34,946 bases of DNA, from positions 1 to 34,946 of the forward strand of contig CAMBRI010000017.1 of NCBI GenBank assembly GCA_945870205.1, in the 5' to 3' direction. The position numbers were made by a program, and so were the translations under genes. Origin of the DNA: Sulfuritalea hydrogenivorans sk43H (GTDB lineage: Bacteria; Pseudomonadota; Gammaproteobacteria; Burkholderiales; Rhodocyclaceae). Shown here piece after piece: positions 7,628 through 15,268 of the stretch (its first letter is position 1; the number at the start of each line of letters is the position of its first letter). The notes beneath the pieces were generated by a model. That model did no database searches, was not told where the DNA came from, and saw only the letters and a list, made by a program, of their open reading frames with translations.

Positions 7628-7841
7628 GACTGAATGATACGGCTATTTGCGTCTGATCTTGATGGATTGAATACGGGGCGAAACCGGTCTCTACCGCAAG
7701 CTATATGAACTACATAATGGCCGACAAAAAAATGCCCCGGAGGGTGCTTGGTGGCGTAGATAGTTCGTTTTGGCGATAACCGAACGTGAGCAGTTGGCCG
7801 GGGCCGAAGTAGTGCCCGTCGCCACCAATGGCCGCTCCCGC

Positions 7842-8206
7842 TGCATTGACGCCGGTGGCGGCAAGGTGGGCAAGCAGCCGTACTACATCCGACCTGCTGC
7901 CTAGGCTGGTTTCTTTGCCTTCGCCGGACTACTGGCGCGGTGGCGTGCGCCGGACGGCAGCGATCTGGTGACGACGTGCATCATCACGACGGCGGCGAAC
8001 GCGCTGATGACCCCGATCCACGTCCGCATGCCGGTCATCCTGGAGCCGGCGGCGTGGGATGGGTGGCTGACACCGGAGAAGGCCTCTATGGAGGCGCTGA
8101 AGGCGTTGCTGGGGCCGTGTGCGGCGGACGGGATGGCGGCGTACCCGGTGAGTACTGCGGTGAACAGGGCGAGGAGCTGATAGAGCCTGCCCCGACAATC
8201 GGGTAG
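7842..8206 (+). pseudogene. Decayed SRAP (YedK-like) gene, C-terminal half
   Basis: One frame reads GKQPYYIRPAA, then a stop at 7902-7904, then AGFFAFAGLLARWRAPDG, CIITTAANALMTPIHVRMP, VILEPAAWDGWLTPE and AYPVSTAVNRAR, ending at 8180. These are the conserved C-terminal blocks of SRAP proteins in the right order. The true family tail (QGEELIEPAPTIG) continues in another frame to 8206, so there is also a frameshift or small deletion near 8170. The N-terminal half with the catalytic Cys2 is missing or unrecognisable. The HDR motif reads HVR. The gene is therefore broken by a stop, a frameshift and truncation. It is a different lineage from the intact divergent SRAP gene at 1097-1792. Confidence 0.8.
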
Positions 8207-8217
8207 CCCAAACAGAC

Positions 8218-8249
8218 AAAACCCCCAGAACCTGAGTTCTGGGGGTTTT
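8218..8249. terminator. Bidirectional rho-independent terminator
   Basis: A perfect 14-bp stem (AAAACCCCCAGAAC at 8218-8231 with GTTCTGGGGGTTTT at 8236-8249) encloses a 4-nt loop, with A and T tracts on the two sides. It sits 19 nt beyond the stop of the minus-strand replication operon and just after the plus-strand SRAP remnant. Confidence 0.85.
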
Positions 8250-8268
8250 GGGGGTTGGTACTAGGTGC

Positions 8269-9840
8269 TTATTTGGGTTTCAGCGCCGGGTTTATGTTGT
8301 AGCTGGGCGACTGCGGACGTCCAGCACCTCTCTCGGCCTGAATGCGCCGTATCCATCCGTCCAACTCCAACTCGGCGCAGGCGGCATGAACGGTCTGCGC
8401 ATCCTTCAAGTGCGACCAACCCGACTTGTAGACGTCACGCTCGCTGAAGCCGTCGGCCAGACTGCCGGATTTCAGCTTGGCTGACAGCGCGCTTATTGCT
8501 GACTGGACCTGATCGAGAGCCAGTGAATAAATCCGATCCGCGTGCGATGACAGGTAGTCACCCCAAGCGATAGCGCGCTGCAATGCCTCTCTGGAGATTC
8601 CTTTGCGAGCGGGTTTGACGCCGGACGCCAAGTCAACCAAGTGGAAGATGAGTGCCAGCGCCGGAATGAGCTTCCGGTACTTGCCAATGTGCTCGGCGAG
8701 CACGGGGCTTTCGATCTTGCGGACATCCACTTCAAGTTGCGTGAGCCATTTGACAAACAGTTTCTGTGCACTGTCACAGAAATGGAAGTGCGGTATGTCG
8801 TGCTCATCCTCCTGCGTTGCACCCATGCTAACGAAGTCGGTTGAGGCGAGCTTCCGGAGAATGTCGATGACCTTGTTCTTCGCTTCAGAATCGGGCTTCT
8901 GGTCAACATACTTCCAGTCGCCAAATTCATCAGGGAATACCATCAGCTGGAAGCGTTGGAGCAGACCGTCGTTGTCGTAACCCATGACGGTTCCGTAGAT
9001 GTAGTCCTGCAGCTTGGCGGGCTGAATGCCGCCGAACAGTGACAGACACAGCCGAGCAACAACGATACTTCCGCGCCCTATACGGTCCACCGACATAGAG
9101 TTGCGGCCCACCCATGCTTCAAGGAAGAAGGCACGGTCACCTTCGTGTCCTTGCTTGTCGCAGCTTGCCAGCAGTCCAACCAGTTCATCCCGGATGTACA
9201 ACAAGCCGCGTGGGCTATCCCGAGCAAGCTCGCCGATCTTTTCCACGGTGGCGTCGTTGGTGCGGAAGCGGGTCAGCGTCGGCTCCTTGTCGGTTTGCTC
9301 GGCGAGCGTCACCTGGACAATGCGCTGCCGAACTTCCTCGGGACTGATCTGGAGCTTCGTATGTGCATTGTCGGATTTCAGCTGCTTCAGCTCCGTCGCA
9401 CGATCAACCTTCCGCATGAGGAATCTGTTCATATCTTCCTCATATGTGCGTTGTGCATCGCCTTCGATCCACGAAAGCGGTGCCATGCCTGCCGAGATTG
9501 CCGGAGTTTTGAGAGCACCCGGACGCCCAACGATGCCGCCCCAGAGGTTGGGGACCTCCGACCAGTCATCGAGTTTCTTGGGGTGTACCGAACACGCAGC
9601 CCCGATTACCGACCCGATCATAGTGAGGCAGGAGACCGCTACGAAATCCGGCGGACACTGCATGCGGTGGGCCGCATCCATGACGAAATTCGCCAGAACC
9701 TCGGGCAGCAGATTTCTCTCAAACGGTGCCACAGGCTCGAGATCGAACTGCAGTTCCTCCGGGTCGCTCCACGGTTCGTCACCGTCAATGCGCAAGGCCA
9801 GCAGGTCAAGCATGCTCTGGGGGATGTCAATGATGTTCAC
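8269..9840 (-). CDS. DUF3987-family helicase-like replication protein
   Basis: The protein (523 aa) has a Walker A-like loop IVGRPGALKTP at residues about 103-113 and a following GLLYIRDELVGLL segment, both characteristic of DUF3987 proteins, which accompany prim-pol domains in phages, plasmids and satellites and probably unwind DNA at the origin. The C-terminal about 120 residues look like a winged-helix region (SGLADGFSERDVYKSGW-like, then a basic tail). The true start is GTG at 9840: an AAGGAG motif lies 7 nt upstream and the GTGA overlaps the stop of the prim-pol gene. The longer upstream frame would overlap the prim-pol gene and is rejected. It is the last gene of the replication operon. 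Confidence 0.75.
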   Translation of the reverse strand: MNIIDIPQSMLDLLALRIDGDEPWSDPEELQFDLEPVAPFERNLLPEVLANFVMDAAHRMQCPPDFVAVSCLTMIGSVIGAACSVHPKKLDDWSEVPNLWGGIVGRPGALKTPAISAGMAPLSWIEGDAQRTYEEDMNRFLMRKVDRATELKQLKSDNAHTKLQISPEEVRQRIVQVTLAEQTDKEPTLTRFRTNDATVEKIGELARDSPRGLLYIRDELVGLLASCDKQGHEGDRAFFLEAWVGRNSMSVDRIGRGSIVVARLCLSLFGGIQPAKLQDYIYGTVMGYDNDGLLQRFQLMVFPDEFGDWKYVDQKPDSEAKNKVIDILRKLASTDFVSMGATQEDEHDIPHFHFCDSAQKLFVKWLTQLEVDVRKIESPVLAEHIGKYRKLIPALALIFHLVDLASGVKPARKGISREALQRAIAWGDYLSSHADRIYSLALDQVQSAISALSAKLKSGSLADGFSERDVYKSGWSHLKDAQTVHAACAELELDGWIRRIQAERGAGRPQSPSYNINPALKPK

Positions 9841-10397
9841 AGTGAAACTCCTTTCAACCATTCGTACGGTTTGTTTGTGTCGGGATGGATAGACGGCGGC
9901 AGCACGACGTTTTTTCCCGTAGACAGTACTTCGACCACATAGGCAGGCTTCGCTCCCTTGGTGCCGGGGCTGCATACTTGACCTTCGCGCACCCAGATGT
10001 CTGACTGGCGCAAGGTCGTTGCAGCCTTGTCAGGCGATGTGCCTTTTGCCGTGCGCAGATACTGGTGTCGTCCTACGCCGGAGCCGGATTTCACTTGCGG
10101 ATCGTATTGACCGCCGAGCACGGTTGCGGCCACGGCGTACGCTTCCTCCGCAAAGGGCTTGCCGCCACGTATGTCGATGTCGAGGACGATGATCTCGTGA
10201 CTGTCAACGACAGACCATTTGCCGGGTCGGAAGCCGACGTTATATCCATCTCGGAAAGTGGCCTCCAGTGCTGCGAGTGACGCGATCGGAGCATCTGCCC
10301 AGCCTGCGTCGATGGGTCGCTTCTCCTTGGGGATAAGCCAGTGGATGGCGAATCCCATCTCGCGCAAGGCGAGCGCTGTCTTGAGGGTCGGGTTCAT
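9837..10397 (-). CDS. Bifunctional primase/polymerase (prim-pol) domain protein
   Basis: This 186-residue protein carries the motifs of the archaeo-eukaryotic prim-pol fold used by mobile elements: GYNVGFRPG (51-59), VLDID with the metal-binding aspartates 73 and 75, SGSGVGRHQY (104-113) with the nucleotide-binding histidine, and VVLPPSIHPDTNKPYEW (164-180). The length is that of the catalytic domain alone. The zinc-binding and helicase parts are separate neighbouring genes. Its start overlaps the CHC2 gene (ATGA) and its stop overlaps the DUF3987 gene, so the three are translated together. Likely role: primer synthesis for element replication after excision. Confidence 0.8.
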   Translation of the reverse strand: MNPTLKTALALREMGFAIHWLIPKEKRPIDAGWADAPIASLAALEATFRDGYNVGFRPGKWSVVDSHEIIVLDIDIRGGKPFAEEAYAVAATVLGGQYDPQVKSGSGVGRHQYLRTAKGTSPDKAATTLRQSDIWVREGQVCSPGTKGAKPAYVVEVLSTGKNVVLPPSIHPDTNKPYEWLKGVSL

Positions 10398-10771
10398 GTC
10401 CGGCCCTCCAGAAAGCGGATCGCATCGGCTACGGAAAGCCCATCCCGCTCACTGACAAAACTGACAATACTCTTGCCGGTTGCGCCGCAGTTGGAGGACT
10501 TGCATGCATACCAGCCGGTGCGCAGGTTCATGCAAAGCGACGGATTGTGATCGTCGTGGAACGGGCAGCAGCCCCACGCCCAGTCGTTATCGCCTTCGTT
10601 GAAGCCTTGTATCTCTGCCGCATAGAATGCTGCCGGTGACGGCAGCGGTGCCGCGACCCTTCGCGTGGTCGATTTGGTATAGTGGCTGTACGCAGCGTGA
10701 CGCCCAAAGTTGTGCTGCTGGCCCAGCAGCCTCCTGCCAGAGGCGCTGGGCTTTGTCGTTTTCGGCTTCAT
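10394..10771 (-). CDS. CHC2 zinc-finger primase protein, 125 aa
   Basis: Residues 69-95 form a CHC2 finger: CPFH (Cys69, His72), then Cys90 and Cys95 in WYACKSSNCGATG, followed by SIVSFVSERDGLSVADAIRFLEG, as in the N-terminal domain of DnaG. In DnaG this module reads the template for priming. No TOPRIM catalytic domain follows, so the protein must act with the downstream prim-pol protein. Residues 1-45 are basic and low in complexity and may bind DNA or be disordered. GGAGGGG lies upstream of the ATG, and TAATG joins it to the preceding regulator gene. Confidence 0.75.
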   Translation of the reverse strand: MKPKTTKPSASGRRLLGQQHNFGRHAAYSHYTKSTTRRVAAPLPSPAAFYAAEIQGFNEGDNDWAWGCCPFHDDHNPSLCMNLRTGWYACKSSNCGATGKSIVSFVSERDGLSVADAIRFLEGRT

Positions 10772-10998
10772 TATTTGGCCCCTCCGTTAAGAAGGACTGC
10801 GGTCGGCACCACCGGCCAGAGAAGGCGGTTGCCGACTTTAACTGGCCGGATGCCGAAGCACTCACCCGTCAGGCAGTGGTTTTTCCGTACAGTTTGGTCG
10901 GCGTGGTCTGTCGCTTTAGCAAACTCGGATGTAGATATGTGGTCACGTCCTGCCGCCATTGCCGCCAGTGCATCGGGTATTACTGTTTTCGTAATCAT
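10771..10998 (-). CDS. Small helix-turn-helix (AlpA/excisionase-like) protein, 75 aa
   Basis: The ATG at 10998 (MITKTVIPDALAAM) is preferred over an in-frame GTG at 11025. The core HISTSEFAKATDHADQTVRK, followed by a GIRPVKVGNRLLWPV wing, matches the small DNA-binding proteins that precede primase genes in phages and satellites, some of which activate excision or the replication operon. It is the first gene of the replication operon and its stop overlaps the next start. A small palindrome at 11028-11048 about 30 nt upstream is a candidate autoregulatory site. Whether it is an AlpA-type activator, an excisionase or a replication accessory cannot be told. Confidence 0.6.
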   Translation of the reverse strand: MITKTVIPDALAAMAAGRDHISTSEFAKATDHADQTVRKNHCLTGECFGIRPVKVGNRLLWPVVPTAVLLNGGAK

Positions 10999-11027
10999 CT
11001 TTGTATACCTGTAGGTACGGCCCACGT

Positions 11028-11048
11028 CGCCGTGATTGATTCACGGTG
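11028..11048 (-). promoter_or_regulatory. Candidate operator upstream of the replication operon
   Basis: CCGTGA (11030-11035) and TCACGG (11041-11046) form a perfect 6-bp inverted repeat around TTGAT, with a further partly paired base on each side. It lies between the end of the integrase operon and the first replication gene, where a regulator of the operon would bind. Confidence 0.35.
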
Positions 11049-11111
11049 AAACGCGGGACAAAGACGGATTAAGAGTAGGGCGCTAAGTGGGGTGCAATGG
11101 GTCTTTTCCCC

Positions 11112-11765
11112 CTACTCCCTAGAATACTGTTCATGTTTTTCCATTCTGATCCGGCATTGCTTTACGGCCTCTTGCCACGCTTCCTTGAATGGATCATCGC
11201 CAACGCCGAAAAATTGCGTATAACTCTCCTTACATTCTTTTCCAATTTTCATCTTCCCGCCGTCAGGAATGGACAAACACTTGAACTGGAACTTACCTAC
11301 CAGGAACTCAATGATGCGAATTTGGCGTTCGCGCCTTCCAAGCCCTGTCTCTGTCCAGGGCTGAGCCGGCATCTCTGTAGTCGCTGACTCGTATTCCTCG
11401 ATCTCAATATTTGAACTTGTTAGATCGGCGGAAAATCCCGCGACTACTTCACTGTAATCAACCTTCTTGCTTAGCCATAATAGAAAACTGGCAGTGACGA
11501 TGCGAATATTCTTGGCATTATGTATTTCCGCTGTTGGTGACGAGCTTGGAGCGATTGCAATTTCATTGTCTTTCACTGCCTTAAATAGGGTTTTGATCTT
11601 TTCTTCTACGCGATAACCCATCTGATGGTTGTTGAAATTCTCCAAGTGCTCAGCGACGGAGGGAAACGCGTCCTTGTGGTGATCCGGGTCATCTCCCAGC
11701 ATCAAGAAGGCAGCTTCAAGGAGACTCAGGCTGGAAGCTTCCTTCCATTTCTCACGAATCATCAT
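11112..11765 (-). CDS. Uncharacterised protein coupled to the integrase, 217 aa
   Basis: No family is recognised. The protein is soluble and mostly helical, with charged segments (EYESATTEM, MKIGKECKES) and a C-terminal FKEAWQEAVKQCRIRMEKHE helix. The start codon overlaps the integrase stop (ATGATGA at 11759-11765), giving tight translational coupling, so it may take part in or regulate integration. Codon use is more AT-rich than in the chromosomal half of the window. Regulator or cargo roles are equally possible. Confidence 0.6.
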   Translation of the reverse strand: MMIREKWKEASSLSLLEAAFLMLGDDPDHHKDAFPSVAEHLENFNNHQMGYRVEEKIKTLFKAVKDNEIAIAPSSSPTAEIHNAKNIRIVTASFLLWLSKKVDYSEVVAGFSADLTSSNIEIEEYESATTEMPAQPWTETGLGRRERQIRIIEFLVGKFQFKCLSIPDGGKMKIGKECKESYTQFFGVGDDPFKEAWQEAVKQCRIRMEKHEQYSRE

Positions 11766-13225
11766 TTAGTGCTTACCCGCTTCGAGATTGCGACGGCCTT
11801 CTTACCAACAGGGCGCAACTTTGTGTTCGTGAGGTGCTTGAAGTCGATTCCTGCTTCCTCCAGAACCCACTCTTCTATCTTTTCGTGCCACATTCGCAAC
11901 ATATCGAGCGGGCGCACGGTGTAGTGCTTCTCTGCAGTCGCTGATGGCTTGTGGCCCATGATCTGGGCGACTACGCCGACGGGACACTCTATCCACTCCG
12001 TCAGGCTCTTGAATGACCTGCGCAAGCCATGCAATGTCAGGCCTTCGATTCCGGCGACCACAAGCGCCCGACTGTGCTGGTAGCGCGGCTCCTGCAAGTA
12101 ACCTTCGGCGGCTCTAGGGCTGGCAAATACCCAAGGCGATGGCGCCCATTCTAATTCGGTGGCTTTTTTGGCACGCAGCTTCCTCACCCTCGGCGGCGTC
12201 TCGTTACGGATCTTCAGGGTGCGTAGCAGATTTTCAACGTAGGGCGTAAGTGGCACGACTCGTAGCCCTTCTACCTTGTCTTTGATCGTTATCGATTTCC
12301 ATGCGAAGTCGATGTCAGACCACTTGAGCGGAGTCAGTTCTTCGCGTCGGCAGCCGAGCAGTAATAGGACTTGCAAATAGGCGCTGATGGTAGGGTTGCT
12401 GATCTGGCGGACTGCTGCAAACCAAACAGAAAGTTGTTCGCGCAAAAGCACGTCTTTCTTGGATCGCTTCGCCGGCAGCTTGTCCTTAACGTCTGAATGG
12501 GTGCAAGCATCCTGTGCTGCGATGTCTTTGTATTCCTGGCGCCCCTCACACCAACTCAAGAATGTACGAAAGTGTCCGTAGCCTAGGCGGGTCTGGGCTG
12601 GCCTGCTGACGGTTTCCTGCTCAAGCCATGCATGCATGGTTGCTGGGGTGATTTCGGACAGGTGAAGCGGCATCAGCGAAGCCAAAACCCCCGGCTTCGT
12701 CTTTCGCTTTCCTCGTTTTGCCGGCACTCCTCCTGGACTTGCAAGATTTTGGTGATCAAGCAGGTTGCGAGCACCCCATTTGCCACTCCTTTGGCGAGCC
12801 TCCACATAGGCGCTCCACGCGTCGCCGACGGTGATCTGAGTGCGGGACACTTCGATGCGCTTGCATTCTTCCTGCCGGAATCGCTCGTCGTTCTCAGCCA
12901 GTACTTCCAGTTTGGCGCGGCGGGGATCAATTCCCTGGTCGACCAAGGCCGATAGGCGGCGGGCCTCCTCTCGCGCACCCGGATGGTCCGGATCTTTGCT
13001 GCTGATAGGCCAGAGATTGACATCGCCGATGGCGGTACGGACGGTCTTGCCAGCAAGTTTCGACTCGAACACGTATGTCTTCGCGCCCGCCGCAGTTACC
13101 CGAACTGCCAGCTTGGGTACTTCAGTATCTCTGAGGAAGGCTTGGTCCTTCCCGGGAGGACATGTCAGACCAGCAATCCTCCCCTGCGTCAGTTTGACCC
13201 GATCCATGACCTCCAACCTTTCCAT
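11762..13225 (-). CDS. Tyrosine recombinase (P4-type integrase)
   Basis: The 487-aa protein has an N-terminal arm-binding domain (FLRDTEVPKLAVRVTAAG, then TYVFESKLAGKTVRTAIGDV), a core-binding domain at about 130-240 and a C-terminal catalytic domain. The catalytic set is complete: Arg293 (LLGCRREEL), His399 and Arg402 (HGLRRSF), His425 (MGHKPS) and the nucleophile Tyr435 (EKHYTVR). It cuts and joins DNA between the element and its tRNA target. It reads inward from the attachment site 150 nt away. ATG codons at 13225 and 13207 are both possible starts; neither has an ideally spaced ribosome site. The stop overlaps the start of the following 217-aa gene. Confidence 0.9.
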   Translation of the reverse strand: MERLEVMDRVKLTQGRIAGLTCPPGKDQAFLRDTEVPKLAVRVTAAGAKTYVFESKLAGKTVRTAIGDVNLWPISSKDPDHPGAREEARRLSALVDQGIDPRRAKLEVLAENDERFRQEECKRIEVSRTQITVGDAWSAYVEARQRSGKWGARNLLDHQNLASPGGVPAKRGKRKTKPGVLASLMPLHLSEITPATMHAWLEQETVSRPAQTRLGYGHFRTFLSWCEGRQEYKDIAAQDACTHSDVKDKLPAKRSKKDVLLREQLSVWFAAVRQISNPTISAYLQVLLLLGCRREELTPLKWSDIDFAWKSITIKDKVEGLRVVPLTPYVENLLRTLKIRNETPPRVRKLRAKKATELEWAPSPWVFASPRAAEGYLQEPRYQHSRALVVAGIEGLTLHGLRRSFKSLTEWIECPVGVVAQIMGHKPSATAEKHYTVRPLDMLRMWHEKIEEWVLEEAGIDFKHLTNTKLRPVGKKAVAISKRVSTK

Positions 13226-13374
13226 GTAGCCGCTATGTAGCCAGTCTACAGGAATATTTAGGAATCTTGATCAACGAGTGGTTTTGAGTTGAAATGCCTT
13301 GGAAGGCCACAGGACATGGATTCGCGAGGGTTTTAGGAGTGGCAATCAACATGCTGGAATCCTGTCTTTCCCGT

Positions 13375-13421
<47 letters not shown>

Positions 13422-13422
13422 C

Positions 13423-13461
13423 AAAGACAAGGGCTTATCTTCGGATAGGCCCTTTGTCTTT
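13423..13461 (+). terminator. Rho-independent terminator of the displaced tRNA-Met gene
   Basis: AAAGACAAGGGCTTATC pairs with GATAGGCCCTTTGTCTTT around a TTCG loop, with one bulged base and one G-T pair, ending in a T-rich run. It lies directly after the partial tRNA, where the original tRNA gene would have ended before integration. Confidence 0.75.
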
Positions 13462-13638
13462 CTGGCTGGGGTAGCACGGGGGTAGCAGTGGGTGCAAAAC
13501 AATGCACCGTTCTGCATTGGTTCAGCGCCCTATCTCGGCCGCAGGATCGCCGTACCACCAGCGCCTGGCAGCTCAAGCGTGTTCAGTAACCAGGAGGTCG
13601 CGCGTGATGGCACCAGCACCACTACCCGAGCACGCAGC

Positions 13639-13950
13639 TCAGCCGGGGCCGCCGTCTCTCTCGGCGTATCCCGCTTCGCGCTGACTGCGGATCGCCAGCA
13701 CGAAAACGATGTCCATCTCGGGGACATAGCGGTAGAACGCGAGATACCCGGTGGACCGGCGGCCGATGACTAGTTCGCGCTTGTTGTTTGCAACCGGGCG
13801 GCCGATCAGCGGGTTCTGCTCGAGCACATCCAGGGCAGCGATGATTTCCCCGATGCGACGCTCGGGGCTTTGCACCTGATACGTCGACAAGTGACCGAGA
13901 ATCCGATCGAAGTCTGCGGCGACTTCAGGTGCGAGTTCAACCCGGGCCAC
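13639..13950 (-). CDS. parE: ParE/RelE-family toxin
   Basis: The sequence ends with the RelE/ParE pattern: NPLIGRPVANNKRELVIGRRSTGYLAFYRYV, then MDIVFVLAIRSQREAGY. ParE proteins poison DNA gyrase, whereas RelE proteins cut mRNA; the LxNPxxGRP and R-E-L-V blocks fit ParE better, but this is inference. The start is taken as GTG at 13950, just after the antitoxin stop at 13952, giving 103 aa, the usual size. The frame also extends upstream to an ATG at 14013, which would overlap the antitoxin by 62 nt. Expression and neutralisation depend on the upstream antitoxin gene. Confidence 0.75.
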   Translation of the reverse strand: MARVELAPEVAADFDRILGHLSTYQVQSPERRIGEIIAALDVLEQNPLIGRPVANNKRELVIGRRSTGYLAFYRYVPEMDIVFVLAIRSQREAGYAERDGGPG

Positions 13951-13951
13951 T

Positions 13952-14236
13952 TCAGCGGGCCAGTTTTCGCGCGACGGGACGCTTGGCAGATTTGCCGGCG
14001 ATACGCGTTTCAAGATACTTGCGCATTTCGCTCCAGGAAATGGTTTCTCCCGAGGTCACAATGGCGGCGAAACGCTTTTCGGCTTCGGCATCGAGGTCTG
14101 TCCGGAGTTCGGCCTGTTGTGTCTTCTCCGCGATGGCCTCGAGGATAAAGCCGTGCGCTGTGGTTCCGGAGCGTTTGGCGGCGGCAGCCACCCGACTCTT
14201 GAGGTCTTCGGGCAGGCGGATGGTCGTGGTCGTCAT
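13952..14236 (-). CDS. parD: Ribbon-helix-helix (ParD/CopG-type) antitoxin
   Basis: The first 45 residues (TTTTIRLPEDLKSRVAAAAKRSGTTAHGFI) form a ribbon-helix-helix DNA-binding domain. The rest is a charged region (SWSEMRKYLETRIAGKSAKRP) that would wrap the toxin. It is 94 aa, with AGGA upstream of the ATG. It precedes the toxin gene and is followed by it after one nucleotide, the standard antitoxin-first order. A 7-bp inverted repeat at 14269-14286 in the promoter is the likely autorepression site. The pair lies outside the integrated element, immediately beyond the attachment site. Confidence 0.8.
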   Translation of the reverse strand: MTTTTIRLPEDLKSRVAAAAKRSGTTAHGFILEAIAEKTQQAELRTDLDAEAEKRFAAIVTSGETISWSEMRKYLETRIAGKSAKRPVARKLAR

Positions 14237-14261
14237 GGACGTTCCTAAATAGCAGGTCAGG

Positions 14262-14286
14262 GGCTATAGTAGCACTTATGTGCTAC
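14262..14286 (-). promoter_or_regulatory. Promoter/operator of the toxin-antitoxin pair
   Basis: GTAGCAC (14269-14275) and GTGCTAC (14280-14286) form a perfect inverted repeat with a 4-nt spacer. On the minus strand the right arm runs into TACTAT, a good -10 box, about 35 nt before the antitoxin ATG. This is where ribbon-helix-helix antitoxins bind to repress their own operon. Confidence 0.6.
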
Positions 14287-14860
14287 GCGGAGTTCGGCGA
14301 CTTTCAGATCCGCTCAAAATGATCTGGCGTGATAATCTAAACGCATAGTTCTGGCAGGCCTTGTATTGAAGTCCAACCCGCGGTCGGCGATTCTCAGTGG
14401 TAGACCGAAGGTCGAATTTCAAGGCTGTCGCACCCGGAGTCATTGCTGGAGTCGCTGTTAACGTGAAACAACATGTTCGGAGCACTTGGTGATGTCGAGC
14501 AAAGCGATCTGATCAGTAACCCCCCGCGAGGGGGGGAGGGGGGCGGGCGAATAGACGGCTTTTCGCGTGTTTCATCTTCTGCGGGTGGCTCTCGCTGCAA
14601 TGAGCGTTAGGTGCCGGGAGGCAAGTGTAGTTCCGACATTGCATCTTGCTGCTCGGCCAGCGTTGAGCAAGCCGCTAATTGGCGCATGAATTTGGAAATG
14701 CGTGGCCCGATCAAGGGCCGATTCACCGAGGGGAGTATCAGAGCCGCGCCGCAGCATGTTCGCTGGACAATCTCGGTTGGGTGCGGGTGACCGTGTTCCA
14801 AGTGCCGCACATGTAGCGCAGAACTAACGGTTTCCCAACCCGCTAATTCACGAGACCCAC
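14287..14860. other. Intergenic region, about 570 nt, mostly without recognisable content
   Basis: No gene could be supported. A minus-strand frame of 67 codons (14607-14810) has protein-like composition but no ribosome site or known family and may be a fragment. The region holds a GC-rich palindromic repeat at 14521-14547 related to one inside metG. The promoter of the following GlcG-like gene should lie near 14780-14860, but no convincing boxes were seen. Confidence 0.4.
14521..14547. repeat. GC-rich palindromic repeat, copy 1
   Basis: CCCCCGC and GGGGGGGAGGG, separated by GA, then a further run of G and GCGGG. The same core (separated by T) occurs at 30188-30206 inside metG. The shared sequence spans about 18 of 19 aligned bases, too long for chance similarity of simple G-tracts. 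Confidence 0.6.
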
Positions 14861-15250
14861 ATGCTCACACTCGAAGACGCACTTCGCATCACCCTGACCG
14901 CCCGCAGCGCAGCGACCGAAAACAACTGGAACGTGGTTGTTGCCGTCGACGACGACGGTGGCCACCTGATTACGCTGGAGCGGATGGACGGCAACCAGAA
15001 GGGCTCCGTGCGGGTCGCCGAGCAGAAGGCCAAGACCGCCATCCTGTTCAAGCAACCGACAAAATCCTTCGAGGAAATGGTGTTGCAGGGGCGTCCGGTG
15101 ATGATGACGATGCCCGACGTGATCTGCCTTGAGGGCGGCGTGCCACTGATCCGCGACGGCGTCTTTGTCGGCGCGATCGGTGTGTCCGGTGTAGAGTCAT
15201 CCGAAGACGGGATTGTTGCGGCGGCTGGCGCCGCCGCGCTGGGGGCATAG
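14861..15250 (+). CDS. GlcG/HbpS-family protein
   Basis: This 129-aa protein shows the full-length pattern of the GlcG/HbpS (DUF336) family: LTLEDALRITLTARSAA at the start, VVVAVDDDGGHLITLERMDG, AEQKAKTAILFKQPT, then GGVPLIRDGVFVGAIGVSG and a final alanine-rich stretch. Members bind haem or act with glycolate and other oxidation genes; the substrate here is unknown. No signal peptide is present. It stands alone on the plus strand and ends 18 nt before the convergent glutaredoxin-fold gene. Confidence 0.8.
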   Translation: MLTLEDALRITLTARSAATENNWNVVVAVDDDGGHLITLERMDGNQKGSVRVAEQKAKTAILFKQPTKSFEEMVLQGRPVMMTMPDVICLEGGVPLIRDGVFVGAIGVSGVESSEDGIVAAAGAAALGA

Positions 15251-15268
15251 CCAGCCGCGCGTATCGGG

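Noticed and set aside
1-13374. Left attachment site of the element
   Set aside because: No second copy of GGTTCAAATCCTGCC or CATAACCCGAAGG was seen by reading, so the left end is placed outside the window.
14607-14810. 67-codon minus-strand frame in the 14.5-kb intergenic region
   Set aside because: The composition is somewhat protein-like but no ribosome site, partner or family supports it; kept only as a note.
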